Shown here in pieces: positions 1 through 6,656 of a DNA stretch of 7,050 nt. Position 1 is the stretch's first letter. Every line of letters begins with the position of its first letter. The notes beneath the pieces are model-generated. The model did no database searches. It was not told the DNA's origin and saw only the letters and a list, made by a program, of their open reading frames with translations. Source of the stretch: Candidatus Bathyarchaeota archaeon (GTDB lineage: Archaea; Thermoproteota; Bathyarchaeia; TCS64). Made by a program: the position numbers and the translations under genes. The stretch spans positions 1 to 7,050 of the forward strand of contig CALGBN010000317.1 in the NCBI GenBank assembly GCA_937877765.1, in the 5' to 3' direction.

Positions 1-1
1 T

Positions 2-1075
2 TACAACGGTGATATAATCGCTGAGAGCTATGTCACAGGATCTGAAGGAGGACCCCAGCCATGGACCCGGGAATCATGCAACGACGTAAAATCATCCACC
101 AAATCAGTTTTCGGTACAGGTGTCGGTGTCTTCCTTGATGAGTACCGAGACCGGGTGAATCTTGATACATTGCTTGTTGGTGGTAGTCGTGATGAGTCAC
201 TGATACCCCAGATATGGGACCAACCGTTAACCGATCCACGAAAACAAGACATCAAAGTCAAACACGTAATCAGCATGACCAGCGGACACGCATCAGACGA
301 GCCATGGCTGGCGCCAAGCCAAAGGCATCACTTCAAGGGATACACAGGCGCCTATCAGATGTACGAGTATTGTTTCGGTTGGTGGTGCTTTGAGGGTATA
401 CCTGATCATCACAAGCTACTCTTTGAGCCCGGTTATGGCTTCAATTACAGTAATTTTGGGTTAGAGCAGATGGCGCTCGCTATGAGAAACATGACAGGCG
501 AGATGGTTGGACCCTACATCTATGATCGGGTTCTCTCAGAGATTGGGATGCCCATAGAACTCAAGACCAACGCATACCGGGACATGGTATACAATGATCC
601 AAGGGAACTCAACTTCAGCGACACACCGGGCTGGGGTGTAGGCGGAAGCGAGGAATGCAACGCATATGGTGCGGACAGAAGCATGAGCCCCTATGGATAC
701 AATACTATCGTGGGTAGCACATTCAGATGCACTGCACGAGACTTTGCACGACTAGGATATCTCTGGCTCAATGAGGGACGATGGGGCGATAAACAGCTAG
801 TGCCAGAGGCTTGGATTAAACAAGCCACAAGCAGGTTCAAGCAGGCAAACGGTAAGGCCCACAACTATGGGTACACCTTCTGGGTTCAGGACACATGGGA
901 AAACGTGCCAAGGGACTGTTATGGATCAAGGGGTCATAACATCAACGACTGTTACGTGGTTCCTAGCCTGGATTTGGTTGTGATGCGGATGGGCAACGAT
1001 AATCCTCCAAGTGATCAGCGTAACCTGTTTGTGGAGACCTTGATGACGAAGATAGTCGAAGCTATTAATAGATAG
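2..1075 (+). CDS. Serine beta-lactamase-like hydrolase (class C / PBP-like fold), 5' partial
   Basis: The frame is open to the left edge, so the gene begins outside the window and 357 residues are visible. A GTG at 155 is not the real start, because the catalytic motif lies before it. Counting from the first full codon, the SxxK motif is S31-S-T-K34 (nucleophile codon at 92-94), inside KSSTKSVFGTGVG. The second motif YSN is Y149-S-N151, in GFNYSNFG. The third motif region is SRGHNIND, near residue 312, followed by CYVVPSLDLVVMRMG; this is the usual strand of the family, with HN in place of the KTG of true lactamases. The segment VISMTSGHASDEPW matches the family's LLTMTSG element. The family (Pfam Beta-lactamase, COG1680) covers esterases, peptidases and penicillin-binding-like hydrolases, so the substrate is unknown. 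Seven cysteines are visible, unusual for the family and compatible with disulfides if the protein is exported. The signal region is outside the window. Confidence 0.9.
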   Translation, partial: YNGDIIAESYVTGSEGGPQPWTRESCNDVKSSTKSVFGTGVGVFLDEYRDRVNLDTLLVGGSRDESLIPQIWDQPLTDPRKQDIKVKHVISMTSGHASDEPWLAPSQRHHFKGYTGAYQMYEYCFGWWCFEGIPDHHKLLFEPGYGFNYSNFGLEQMALAMRNMTGEMVGPYIYDRVLSEIGMPIELKTNAYRDMVYNDPRELNFSDTPGWGVGGSEECNAYGADRSMSPYGYNTIVGSTFRCTARDFARLGYLWLNEGRWGDKQLVPEAWIKQATSRFKQANGKAHNYGYTFWVQDTWENVPRDCYGSRGHNINDCYVVPSLDLVVMRMGNDNPPSDQRNLFVETLMTKIVEAINR

Positions 1076-1077
1076 AG

Positions 1078-1107
1078 TTATTTTTTATTGCCACTTTCTT
1101 TCAGTGG
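1078..1107 (+). promoter_or_regulatory. TATA-like T/A tract plus small inverted repeat before the SCP2-cupin gene
   Basis: A T/A-rich tract at 1078-1088 lies about 30 bases upstream of the ATG at 1114, the spacing expected of an archaeal TATA box driving a nearly leaderless mRNA. The same T-run follows the stop of the preceding gene directly and could also end its transcript. Just after it is an inverted repeat, CCACT (1091-1095) and AGTGG (1103-1107), around a 7-base pyrimidine loop. It lies between TATA and start, where a repressor could bind. Promoter role is inferred from spacing only. Confidence 0.4.
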
Positions 1108-1113
1108 TTATCC

Positions 1114-1800
1114 ATGAGCTTGATTGATGGGTTAAGACAGCTTACAGATGATGCGTTAGAATACGTTGAACAAATTACCGCCTCTGAGCTTGTATCCGTG
1201 GAGATAGTGCTAATAGATGTACAGGAAACCGCGACACTCCATATTAATAATAAAATCACTCTACAAGAAGGCAGCCATAACCCTGACGCAAGAATCTTGA
1301 TGACTAAAACAGTCTTCAATAATATACTCGCTGGCAAAGCCGATTTCGGTGCACTGATAGGTAGATCCAAATACTCTGAGAAACGACCAATCGACTTCGA
1401 GATAATCAACACAATCAAGACAAACCAACTCATGAGCACACTATACACATTAATGACCTTCTTCTTCACCCCCAGAAAACCAAAGATCAAGAAACTCAAC
1501 CGGAGCTTAGCTGGGGAAGCCCATGGGGCTCATCCGATTCCTCTGGTTTATAGTGATGGACTCAGATCCGGTTGGTATACTATTAACGAAGGTGAGACCC
1601 TTAATGAGTCAGGTGAAAAAGACCCGTATCCACAGATATTCGTAATAATCAAGGGGAGAGGAAAGGCTCAGATCGGTGATACAAGGGTGACATTAGAACC
1701 TGATTCAGCGGTATATATTCCTGTGAATGCATCACATAGTGTTACCGCATTGGAGACTATGCAGCTTCTTTGGCTTGCTTGGAATACACCAATAATATAA
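1114..1800 (+). CDS. SCP2-like sterol-binding domain fused to a cupin domain
   Basis: The protein has 228 residues in two parts. Residues about 1-110 resemble an SCP2 (sterol carrier protein 2) domain: an N-terminal helix, strands, then PDARILMTKTVFNNILAGKAD and a following GALIGRSK, which match the SCP2 pattern of 'pDa-i-ls...f..il.Gk.d...a...G'. Residues about 150-225 are a single cupin_2-type barrel: GWYTINEGE, then IFVIIKGRGKAQIGD and VYIPVNASHSV. Cupin motif 1 normally carries HxHxxE; here the aligned residues are D170, Y172 and Q174, while the motif-2 histidine remains (H208). Metal binding is therefore probably lost or altered. A basic stretch (residues 121-130) joins the domains. There is no signal peptide or clear membrane segment, so it is probably cytoplasmic. 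The role is unknown; binding of a lipid-like or other small hydrophobic ligand is possible. The ATG at 1114 is chosen because a TATA-like tract lies about 30 bases upstream; no Shine-Dalgarno is visible. Confidence 0.75.
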   Translation: MSLIDGLRQLTDDALEYVEQITASELVSVEIVLIDVQETATLHINNKITLQEGSHNPDARILMTKTVFNNILAGKADFGALIGRSKYSEKRPIDFEIINTIKTNQLMSTLYTLMTFFFTPRKPKIKKLNRSLAGEAHGAHPIPLVYSDGLRSGWYTINEGETLNESGEKDPYPQIFVIIKGRGKAQIGDTRVTLEPDSAVYIPVNASHSVTALETMQLLWLAWNTPII

Positions 1801-1819
1801 CGGATTCCAGTTCTCTATT

Positions 1820-1835
1820 ATTGATAGGTATCAAT
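1820..1835. promoter_or_regulatory. Perfect 16-bp dyad (ATTGATA-GG-TATCAAT), probable operator
   Basis: Two 7-base arms, ATTGATA (1820-1826) and TATCAAT (1829-1835), are exact reverse complements separated by GG. The dyad lies about 12 bases upstream of the TATA-like element of the glycosidase gene. That position suits an activator or a regulator contacting the transcription factors TBP/TFB. It is AT-rich and has no T-run after it, so a terminator of the upstream gene is less likely. The binding protein is unknown. Confidence 0.45.
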
Positions 1836-1840
1836 TTGTG

Positions 1841-1856
1841 GGAAACCATAAAATAT
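1841..1856 (+). promoter_or_regulatory. Archaeal-type promoter (BRE-like purines plus TATA box) of the glycosidase gene
   Basis: ATAAAATAT at 1848-1856 is preceded by purine-rich GGAAA, similar to a TFB-recognition element. The expected start of transcription, about 25-30 bases after the box, falls at roughly 1875-1884, on the start codons themselves. The mRNA is therefore probably leaderless or nearly so. Confidence 0.5.
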
Positions 1857-1874
1857 CCACATGTATAATCACCG

Positions 1875-3305
1875 TTGATCCCTGTGAATAAAGCAATCCT
1901 AGTCATAGCCATCATCGCCACACTAGCAATAGGCGGAGCCCTAACCTACAAAACACTCCAACCAAGCGACCAAACAGACACCACACAAGAAACAGACCAA
2001 CCTGAAACCCCCGAGGAAACAGAAACCACCACAGAGGAACTAGACACCACTGTGTCAACCGAACCAGAAGAAACAACAACAGAGCCAGAAGAGACTGAAC
2101 TCCAAGAACTCGAGGAACCAGAGGAAACCATACCAGAGCCCGAACCGGTTATGCTCAACATTACCCATGAATACACGCACTTTGGTTTCATGCACCCTGA
2201 ACACCTCCAAGAAATGACTGATTTAGGAATTTATTGGCAACGTCCACACCCGGGACCATTTGTCTGGGGTTTAATTGAGAAAGAACAAGGCTCCTATGAC
2301 TGGAGTGAAGCAGACGCAGAGGTACAGAGATCACAGGAGTACCAGATCAATATTATTGCTACTATCTGGCCTTTCGCTGACTGGGATCAAGAGGTCTGTA
2401 ACACCAGATTATCTAGTATGGAGACAAAGATGTTCCGAGAGATAGGCGAATACAGAGGTAAGCCATGTGATATGGAGGCGTATAGTGCCTTTGTTTCTGC
2501 TGTTGTTGAGCGTTATGATGGTGACGGTGTGGATGATATGCCGGGGTTAACCATGCCCATCAAGTACTGGGAGGTATCAAACGAGCCATCAATGCAGGAA
2601 GTCCTAGTATTTTTCACAGGCACACCAGAAGAGTACCATGAGATACTAGAAACAACCTATAATGCAGTGAAGCAGGCAGACCCAGACGCTATGGTAGTGC
2701 AGGGTGGAATGTCTGGGCTTCACGGTGATTCAACCGATTTCTGGGATAGTGTCTTGGCTGATGGAGGCGCAGAATACTTTGACATCGCTAATATCCACAG
2801 TATTGGTCAAAGCTCAGAGAACCTCATGGCATCAGAGTACAGAGACTACCTAGCCTCATTCGACATCGAAAAACCATTCTGGGTAACAGAAGCACAATAC
2901 GGCAACAAGATGGAAAAAGACCAGCCAACAGGCGAAGAATGGGCATTCTTCATAACCAAGAGCTATGTTAGAGCCTACAGCGGAGGCGCAGAGAAGATAT
3001 TCTATGTTGGCTTGGAGGAGAGCCCCGGTGTAGAGTCGACATGGGTAATAGGTCGAGACGGTCCACAGGAGATGTATTACGCGTTTGATACTATGGTGGA
3101 TAAACTGGATGGATGGACCACAGTAGAGCAAATAGAGGATGACTTGTACCTGTTTACCGGCGAGAAAACAGTCTATGTTTGCTGGGGAACCCTGCCTGCT
3201 CTCACGGGCACAGTGACAGTGACATACTGGGATGGAAACACACAGTCAATAGACATATCGTCTCTAGAGATCAAGGATGAACCAGTGTATATAGAGGCTC
3301 AATAA
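1875..3305 (+). CDS. Membrane-anchored clan GH-A glycoside hydrolase with acidic Thr/Glu/Pro linker
   Basis: This protein of about 476 residues starts with a hydrophobic segment (residues about 7-24) after a lysine, with no lipobox cysteine; it reads as a signal anchor or signal peptide. Residues about 30-92 are a low-complexity Thr/Glu/Pro linker, strongly acidic and a likely O-glycosylated surface spacer. The rest is a TIM-barrel glycosidase of clan GH-A. Key features are the acid/base E237 in YWEVSNEPS, H308 in IANIHSIG, and the nucleophile E339 in PFWVTEAQYG. A short Asp-rich loop, YDGDGVDDMPG (214-224), precedes the NEP strand. The C-terminal 60 residues look like a small beta domain. 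GH5-, GH39- and GH42-like families share these motifs, so family and sugar are not settled. The TTG at 1875 is the longest start; GTG at 1884, giving MNKAILVIAIIATL, is equally plausible and better shaped as a signal. The protein probably acts outside the cell. Confidence 0.85.
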   Translation: MIPVNKAILVIAIIATLAIGGALTYKTLQPSDQTDTTQETDQPETPEETETTTEELDTTVSTEPEETTTEPEETELQELEEPEETIPEPEPVMLNITHEYTHFGFMHPEHLQEMTDLGIYWQRPHPGPFVWGLIEKEQGSYDWSEADAEVQRSQEYQINIIATIWPFADWDQEVCNTRLSSMETKMFREIGEYRGKPCDMEAYSAFVSAVVERYDGDGVDDMPGLTMPIKYWEVSNEPSMQEVLVFFTGTPEEYHEILETTYNAVKQADPDAMVVQGGMSGLHGDSTDFWDSVLADGGAEYFDIANIHSIGQSSENLMASEYRDYLASFDIEKPFWVTEAQYGNKMEKDQPTGEEWAFFITKSYVRAYSGGAEKIFYVGLEESPGVESTWVIGRDGPQEMYYAFDTMVDKLDGWTTVEQIEDDLYLFTGEKTVYVCWGTLPALTGTVTVTYWDGNTQSIDISSLEIKDEPVYIEAQ

Positions 3306-3307
3306 TC

Positions 3308-3958
3308 CTAATAAAAGAGACTGGCCGCGCTACTGGATTTACGTTTGTGGCTCAGTAGCCACTCGTAGAGCTTTGGATTCTCATAGGTCTTGGTCCAGCT
3401 ATCGTGGTTTGCCTCCGGGTAGACCGTGAACTCTATGTTACCATACTCTTTGAGGGCGTCATACATCTCTTCAGAGCGCTTTATGGGAACAACATCATCT
3501 TTGGCGCCATGGAAAACCCATACAGGTACATCTTTGATAAGATGTGCTTTCGATGGGTCTCCTCCACCGCATATAGGAGCAATAGCCGCGTACATCTCAG
3601 GATACTTGGTGGCTGTACGCCATGTCCCGAATCCACCCATACTGAGCCCAGTCAGGTAGACCCGCTCAGTATCCACGCTATAGTTATCCATAATCTCCTT
3701 TGTTAGCCATACCACAGTGTCTGGTGACCACCATTCATCCAATGGAACCTGTGGAGAAACAATGATAAATGGAAAATCATGTCCGGCTTCAATGAGCTTT
3801 GGTGGGCCATGTATCTTGACAAGCTCAAGATCATCACCTCGTTCACCCGCACCATGCAGGAAAACCAGTAACGGGTATTTCTCCTCATCCGAGTAACCAT
3901 CTGGTAAATAGAGGAGGTATTTTGTTTCACGTGTGAAAACGTGTTTTGATTGAGTCAT
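3308..3958 (-). CDS. Alpha/beta-hydrolase esterase (dienelactone hydrolase / COG4099-like)
   Basis: This 216-residue single-domain hydrolase has a complete triad. The nucleophile elbow is GLSMGG with S106. The acid is D154 or D155 in FHGAKDDVVP, and the histidine is H185 in PEANHDSW. The oxyanion region FLHGAGERGDD (34-43) is the pattern of the 'predicted peptidase'/PHB-depolymerase-like esterases (COG4099) and of dienelactone hydrolases. Length is normal for the minimal fold. No signal peptide is present, so it is probably cytoplasmic, unlike many secreted homologues. The substrate is unknown; small carboxylic or acyl esters are likely. Its end is 2 bp from the end of the converging glycosidase gene. 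Its start is 29 bp beyond the end of the upstream cyclodeaminase gene on the same strand, so it could be co-transcribed. It also has a TATA-like element (3983-3990) about 29 bases before its ATG, which suggests its own leaderless transcript. No Shine-Dalgarno is seen. Confidence 0.88.
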   Translation of the reverse strand: MTQSKHVFTRETKYLLYLPDGYSDEEKYPLLVFLHGAGERGDDLELVKIHGPPKLIEAGHDFPFIIVSPQVPLDEWWSPDTVVWLTKEIMDNYSVDTERVYLTGLSMGGFGTWRTATKYPEMYAAIAPICGGGDPSKAHLIKDVPVWVFHGAKDDVVPIKRSEEMYDALKEYGNIEFTVYPEANHDSWTKTYENPKLYEWLLSHKRKSSSAASLFY

Positions 3959-3980
3959 AGGGTAAATTGGGTACCTGACT

Positions 3981-3993
3981 GGATAAATTATCC
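3981..3993 (-). promoter_or_regulatory. 13-bp dyad GGATAA-A-TTATCC overlapping a TATA-like element and a stop codon
   Basis: The arms GGATAA and TTATCC are exact reverse complements around one base. On the minus strand the element contains ATAATTTAT, a TATA-like box about 27-29 bases before the esterase ATG, and it also contains the stop codon of the cyclodeaminase gene. It may be an internal promoter, an operator on it, or both. The evidence is spacing and symmetry only. Confidence 0.35.
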
Positions 3994-5233
3994 GCGTAGC
4001 TCGCTCACAAGTAGCGGCAAGAAAGTACCCACATCAGTAACAATACCTACAGCTTGACTCGTACCCCTATCACTGAGCTTTGTAACAACCGCCGGGTTAA
4101 TGTCCACGCATATGGTCTTGACTCTACTCGGCAGCATATTACCAACAGCTATGCTGTGTAGTGTTGACGCAAGCATGATTACGTAGTCAGCGTCTTTCAC
4201 CTGTTCTCGGTATAGTCGCTGTGCCTCGTTGCTGCATTTGATTACCTCGGGGATTGGTCCATCATCCCTGATTGAGCCAGCGAGAACAAAGGGAACATTG
4301 TTTTTGATAAGCTGGTAGAATATACCCTTCTTCAGCTTGCCGTTATCAACCAATGATTTGATTGATCCTGCTTTGAGTACCTGATTTATCGCCGCGATAT
4401 GGTTTCGTGGGTTCTGTATCTTAATTCTTTCAAGATTTACACCTAGACTAGTGCCAAAAAGGGCCAGCTCAATATCATGCACCGCTAACGCGTTCCCTGA
4501 AAGCAACGCGTCAACATAGCCGAGCTCAATCATCTCCGCTAGATAAGGTGCGCCACCTGTGTGAATCACAGCTGGACCAGCTACAACCACTATTTTGCCA
4601 CCGTTCCCAGCCCGGTCTTTGAGGCTTGATGCTATCTCCTTGATTATGCTGGTTACTGGTTTCTCGGGTGATACGTCGCTGTTCATGAACTCGAATACGC
4701 CGACGCCCTCGCGGGGGCGCTCAGGGTGCTTTATCTTTACGCCTCGTTGACCTACAACCACCTTGTCGCCTTTCTTCACAGCGGCAATTGGTTTGCAGTA
4801 GGCTCGCATGTTCTCCGGTTCTAGGATAATGTGTTTGTCCATCATCTGGTTCTCTACTGTCACCCACGTATCGTTCATATAGACGGCTGTCTCATGGTTT
4901 GTGGTACAGTAGAAGTCATCCGGAAGCATCATGTCACCCTCTACTGTCTCGTACCTTACTTCTGGTGTCTCTGGGAGGGTCGCGCCTAGGCGAAGTACCT
5001 CCCTTATGAGTGTGTCTAGCTGCTCCCTGCTCTGAGCCATCAGCTCGATGCGTGTGGAGCTTGGGTCGTGTTTTCCTTTCCCGACATTGAACTCATGGAA
5101 CTCAAATTCTGCCTGATGATCCATTATGGTGTCTAGGACCTGTGATAGGATGTTAGAATCGATTAGATGTCCGTGGAGTTCAATGACTTGAGAGTAGTGT
5201 TCTGAGTTTTGTCGGAATGCTATCCCTTGCCAT
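3988..5233 (-). CDS. Archaeal-type ornithine cyclodeaminase (LOR/SDH, TIGR00300 family), apparent frameshift near the N-terminus
   Basis: This family converts L-ornithine to L-proline and ammonia with NAD, in the cytoplasm; it is unrelated to the bacterial mu-crystallin-type enzyme. Family hallmarks in order are VGKGKHDPSS, DDFYCTTNHET, AGPAVIHTGGAPYLAEMI, SGNALAVHDIELALFGTSLG, FVLAGSIRDDGP, LHSIAVGNMLPS and VDINPAVVTKLSDRG. The uninterrupted frame with an ATG gives 378 residues from 5124, but homology continues upstream in that frame: VIELHGHLIDSNILSQVLDTI precedes MDHQAEF, matching the usual family start. No ATG, GTG or TTG exists in that frame before a TGA at 5239-5241. An ATG at 5231-5233 with GGTGA five bases before it opens the neighbouring frame. 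Dropping one base of the four-T run at 5207-5210 (AAAA on the coding strand) joins the two into MARDSIPTNSEHYSQVIEL..., about 414 residues, normal for the family. Sequencing error, a recent mutation or +1 frameshifting are possible. Confidence 0.88.
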
Positions 5234-5238
5234 CTCTT

Positions 5239-5278
5239 TCACCTAGGTGTATTGGTTTGATGGGATGTGTGATAAAGG
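5239..5278 (-). promoter_or_regulatory. Promoter and Shine-Dalgarno of the cyclodeaminase gene
   Basis: On the minus strand CCTTTATCA (5270-5278) is a TATA-like box. Initiation about 26 bases on would be near 5248, giving a leader of roughly 15 bases. That leader carries GGTGA (5239-5243), five bases before the ATG at 5231-5233 and complementary to the archaeal 16S 3' end. This is the only convincing ribosome binding site seen in the window, and it supports the repaired start rather than the ATG at 5124. Confidence 0.55.
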
Positions 5279-5326
5279 TTTTGTAGCTTTTTGTACAGCA
5301 GCCGAGTTGAGCCCCAGCCCGCTGAT

Positions 5327-5336
5327 CAATTTTAAA
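5327..5336 (+). promoter_or_regulatory. TATA box of the M24 peptidase gene
   Basis: CAATTTTAAA ends at 5336. The box centre near 5333 is 27 bases before the ATG at 5360 and only 9 before the ATG at 5342. Initiation would therefore fall at about 5359-5360, giving a leaderless mRNA that begins on the second ATG. The region 5279-5320 between the two divergent TATA boxes shows no clear operator. Confidence 0.45.
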
Positions 5337-5341
5337 CGTAC

Positions 5342-6625
5342 ATGAACCTAAACCAAGGTATGAACCTTTCAAAAACATGGAGTAAACCCGAGATTCTACC
5401 CATGAGAAAACGCTCAGAGGTAATCGATAAAGTAATCAGGGAACGCCTAGACGTCATACTCCCCATCGCCATGCGTGAACAGGGTATCGATATGTGGCTT
5501 ATCATTTGTCAAGAGGATGATCTGGACCCTGTCTACAAAACTATGATTCCCATGGATACTTGGTGTCCTATTCTTCAGATGCTGATATTCTATGACAACG
5601 GTGATGAGATAGAACTCATCAACCTCTCCTTTACAGACACAAAGGACTACTACAAGAAGCCGTGGGCGGGGAGAGTCCACCACAGAGAACAGTGGCAGAT
5701 GATTGGACCTATCATCGAGGAGCGCGACCCCAAACGCATCGGCATCAACATAGGCTCTATACAGTGGACCGCAGGGGGACTAACTCACAACCTCTACAAA
5801 CAACTCGTAGCGGCTATCCCTGAGAAATATGTTGAAAGACTTGAATCAGCCGAGCCATGTGCAACACGATGGCTGGCAACCCTTACAGACACTGAGATAG
5901 AACTGTATGAGCATGTAGTTGAGACAGCTCACAATATCATAGTCGAATGTTATAGCAATAGTAGTATTACTCCCGGTGTTACCACAATCCGTGATTTAAT
6001 CTGGAGATATTGGCAAATTTGTGCTGACAATGGGTTGACTGTGGCGTTTAACCCATACTTTGGGTTATTCAGGGAGGAATCCGCCAAGAAAAAATACGGA
6101 GACGACGACACAATCCAGCACGGTGATTATATCCGCTGTGATGTAGGAATCGAATATCTTGGACTGATTACTGACCATCAAGAATGGTGCTATATCAGGA
6201 AACCCGGTGAAACCGATGCACCAGAATGGGCCAAGAAACTCATGGAAAAAGGAAACAAGCTGCAAGACTGCTTCATGGCCGAGTTCAAACAAGGACTAAC
6301 AGGAGACGAGCTACTTGCCAACATATTAAAACGAGCAAGAGGCGAAGGGCTCCCCAACCCCAAAATATACAGTCATAGCCTTGGACACTTGCTACATGAA
6401 CCCGGTCCATTGATTGGGCTCCCATGGGAACAAGAAAACAATGAAGGAAGAGGCGACGTTAAGCTAGAGTACAACTACGCATTCACCATGGAGCTATCAG
6501 TAGAGGATACAGTGCCAGAGTGGGATGCCCCAAGCTTCAGACTAGCCCTAGAACAAGATGTAGTTTACACAAAGGACGGTTGCCGACCAATAGATGGGCG
6601 ACAGACAAAGTTCCATCTTGTCTAG
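5342..6625 (+). CDS. M24-family metallopeptidase (Xaa-Pro peptidase-like)
   Basis: This protein of 427 residues has the two-domain creatinase/aminopeptidase P layout. Residues about 20-175 form an N-terminal creatinase-like domain (GIDMWLIICQEDDLDP and following), and residues about 185-420 form the pita-bread catalytic domain. All five expected metal ligands are visible: D267 in RCDVGIEYLG, D278 in LITDHQ, H345 in YSHSLGHLLHEPGP, E384 in FTMELSVED and E404 in RLALEQDVVYT. H352 matches the conserved second histidine. An active dinuclear-metal (Mn, Co or Zn) enzyme is expected in the cytoplasm; no signal peptide is present. Most relatives cleave Xaa-Pro bonds, but creatinase-like and other amidohydrolase activities occur in the family, so the substrate is inferred. 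Two in-frame ATGs, 5342 and 5360, lie in a repeated ATGAACCT. The outer one is listed, but TATA spacing favours 5360. It is transcribed divergently from the ornithine cyclodeaminase gene. Confidence 0.88.
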   Translation: MNLNQGMNLSKTWSKPEILPMRKRSEVIDKVIRERLDVILPIAMREQGIDMWLIICQEDDLDPVYKTMIPMDTWCPILQMLIFYDNGDEIELINLSFTDTKDYYKKPWAGRVHHREQWQMIGPIIEERDPKRIGINIGSIQWTAGGLTHNLYKQLVAAIPEKYVERLESAEPCATRWLATLTDTEIELYEHVVETAHNIIVECYSNSSITPGVTTIRDLIWRYWQICADNGLTVAFNPYFGLFREESAKKKYGDDDTIQHGDYIRCDVGIEYLGLITDHQEWCYIRKPGETDAPEWAKKLMEKGNKLQDCFMAEFKQGLTGDELLANILKRARGEGLPNPKIYSHSLGHLLHEPGPLIGLPWEQENNEGRGDVKLEYNYAFTMELSVEDTVPEWDAPSFRLALEQDVVYTKDGCRPIDGRQTKFHLV

Positions 6626-6627
6626 TC

Positions 6628-6637
6628 CCTTTTTTAT
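6628..6637 (+). terminator. T-tract terminator after the M24 gene
   Basis: CCC followed by six T (6630-6635) and further A/T begins three bases after the TAG at 6623-6625. Archaeal transcription commonly ends at such T-runs without a hairpin. Confidence 0.5.
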
Positions 6638-6649
6638 TATATTGTTCAG

Positions 6650-6656
6650 AAAAAAA
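6650..6656 (-). terminator. T7 tract on the minus strand, possible end of the CRISPR transcript
   Basis: Seven A on the plus strand read as seven T on the minus strand, about 75 bases beyond the leader-distal repeat. This is a suitable place for a leftward CRISPR precursor to stop. It lies in a 103-bp AT-rich gap (6626-6728) where no gene is seen. The gap also has a plus-strand TATA-like TATATAAA at about 6686-6692. Confidence 0.35.

Noticed and set aside
155..1075. GTG at 155 as the start of the beta-lactamase-like gene
   Set aside because: The frame is open to the window edge and the catalytic SxxK motif lies upstream at 92-103, so the true start is outside the window.
1091..1107. CCACT-loop-AGTGG as an intrinsic terminator of the first gene
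   Set aside because: The T-run comes before the hairpin, not after it, and the stem is only five pairs; it is kept only as a possible operator.
1101..1499. Minus-strand ORF of 132 codons opposite the SCP2-cupin gene
   Set aside because: It overlaps a recognised coding region on the other strand and has no domain pattern; the T-poor sense strand keeps it open.
1946..2191. Minus-strand ORF rich in Ser and Val opposite the glycosidase stalk
   Set aside because: It is the antisense shadow of Thr/Glu codons, low in complexity, with no start context.
5281..5326. Possible inverted repeats (TTGA...TCAA, CAGC...GCTG) in the divergent promoter region
   Set aside because: The arms are only four bases with long, unequal spacing, within chance for this length.
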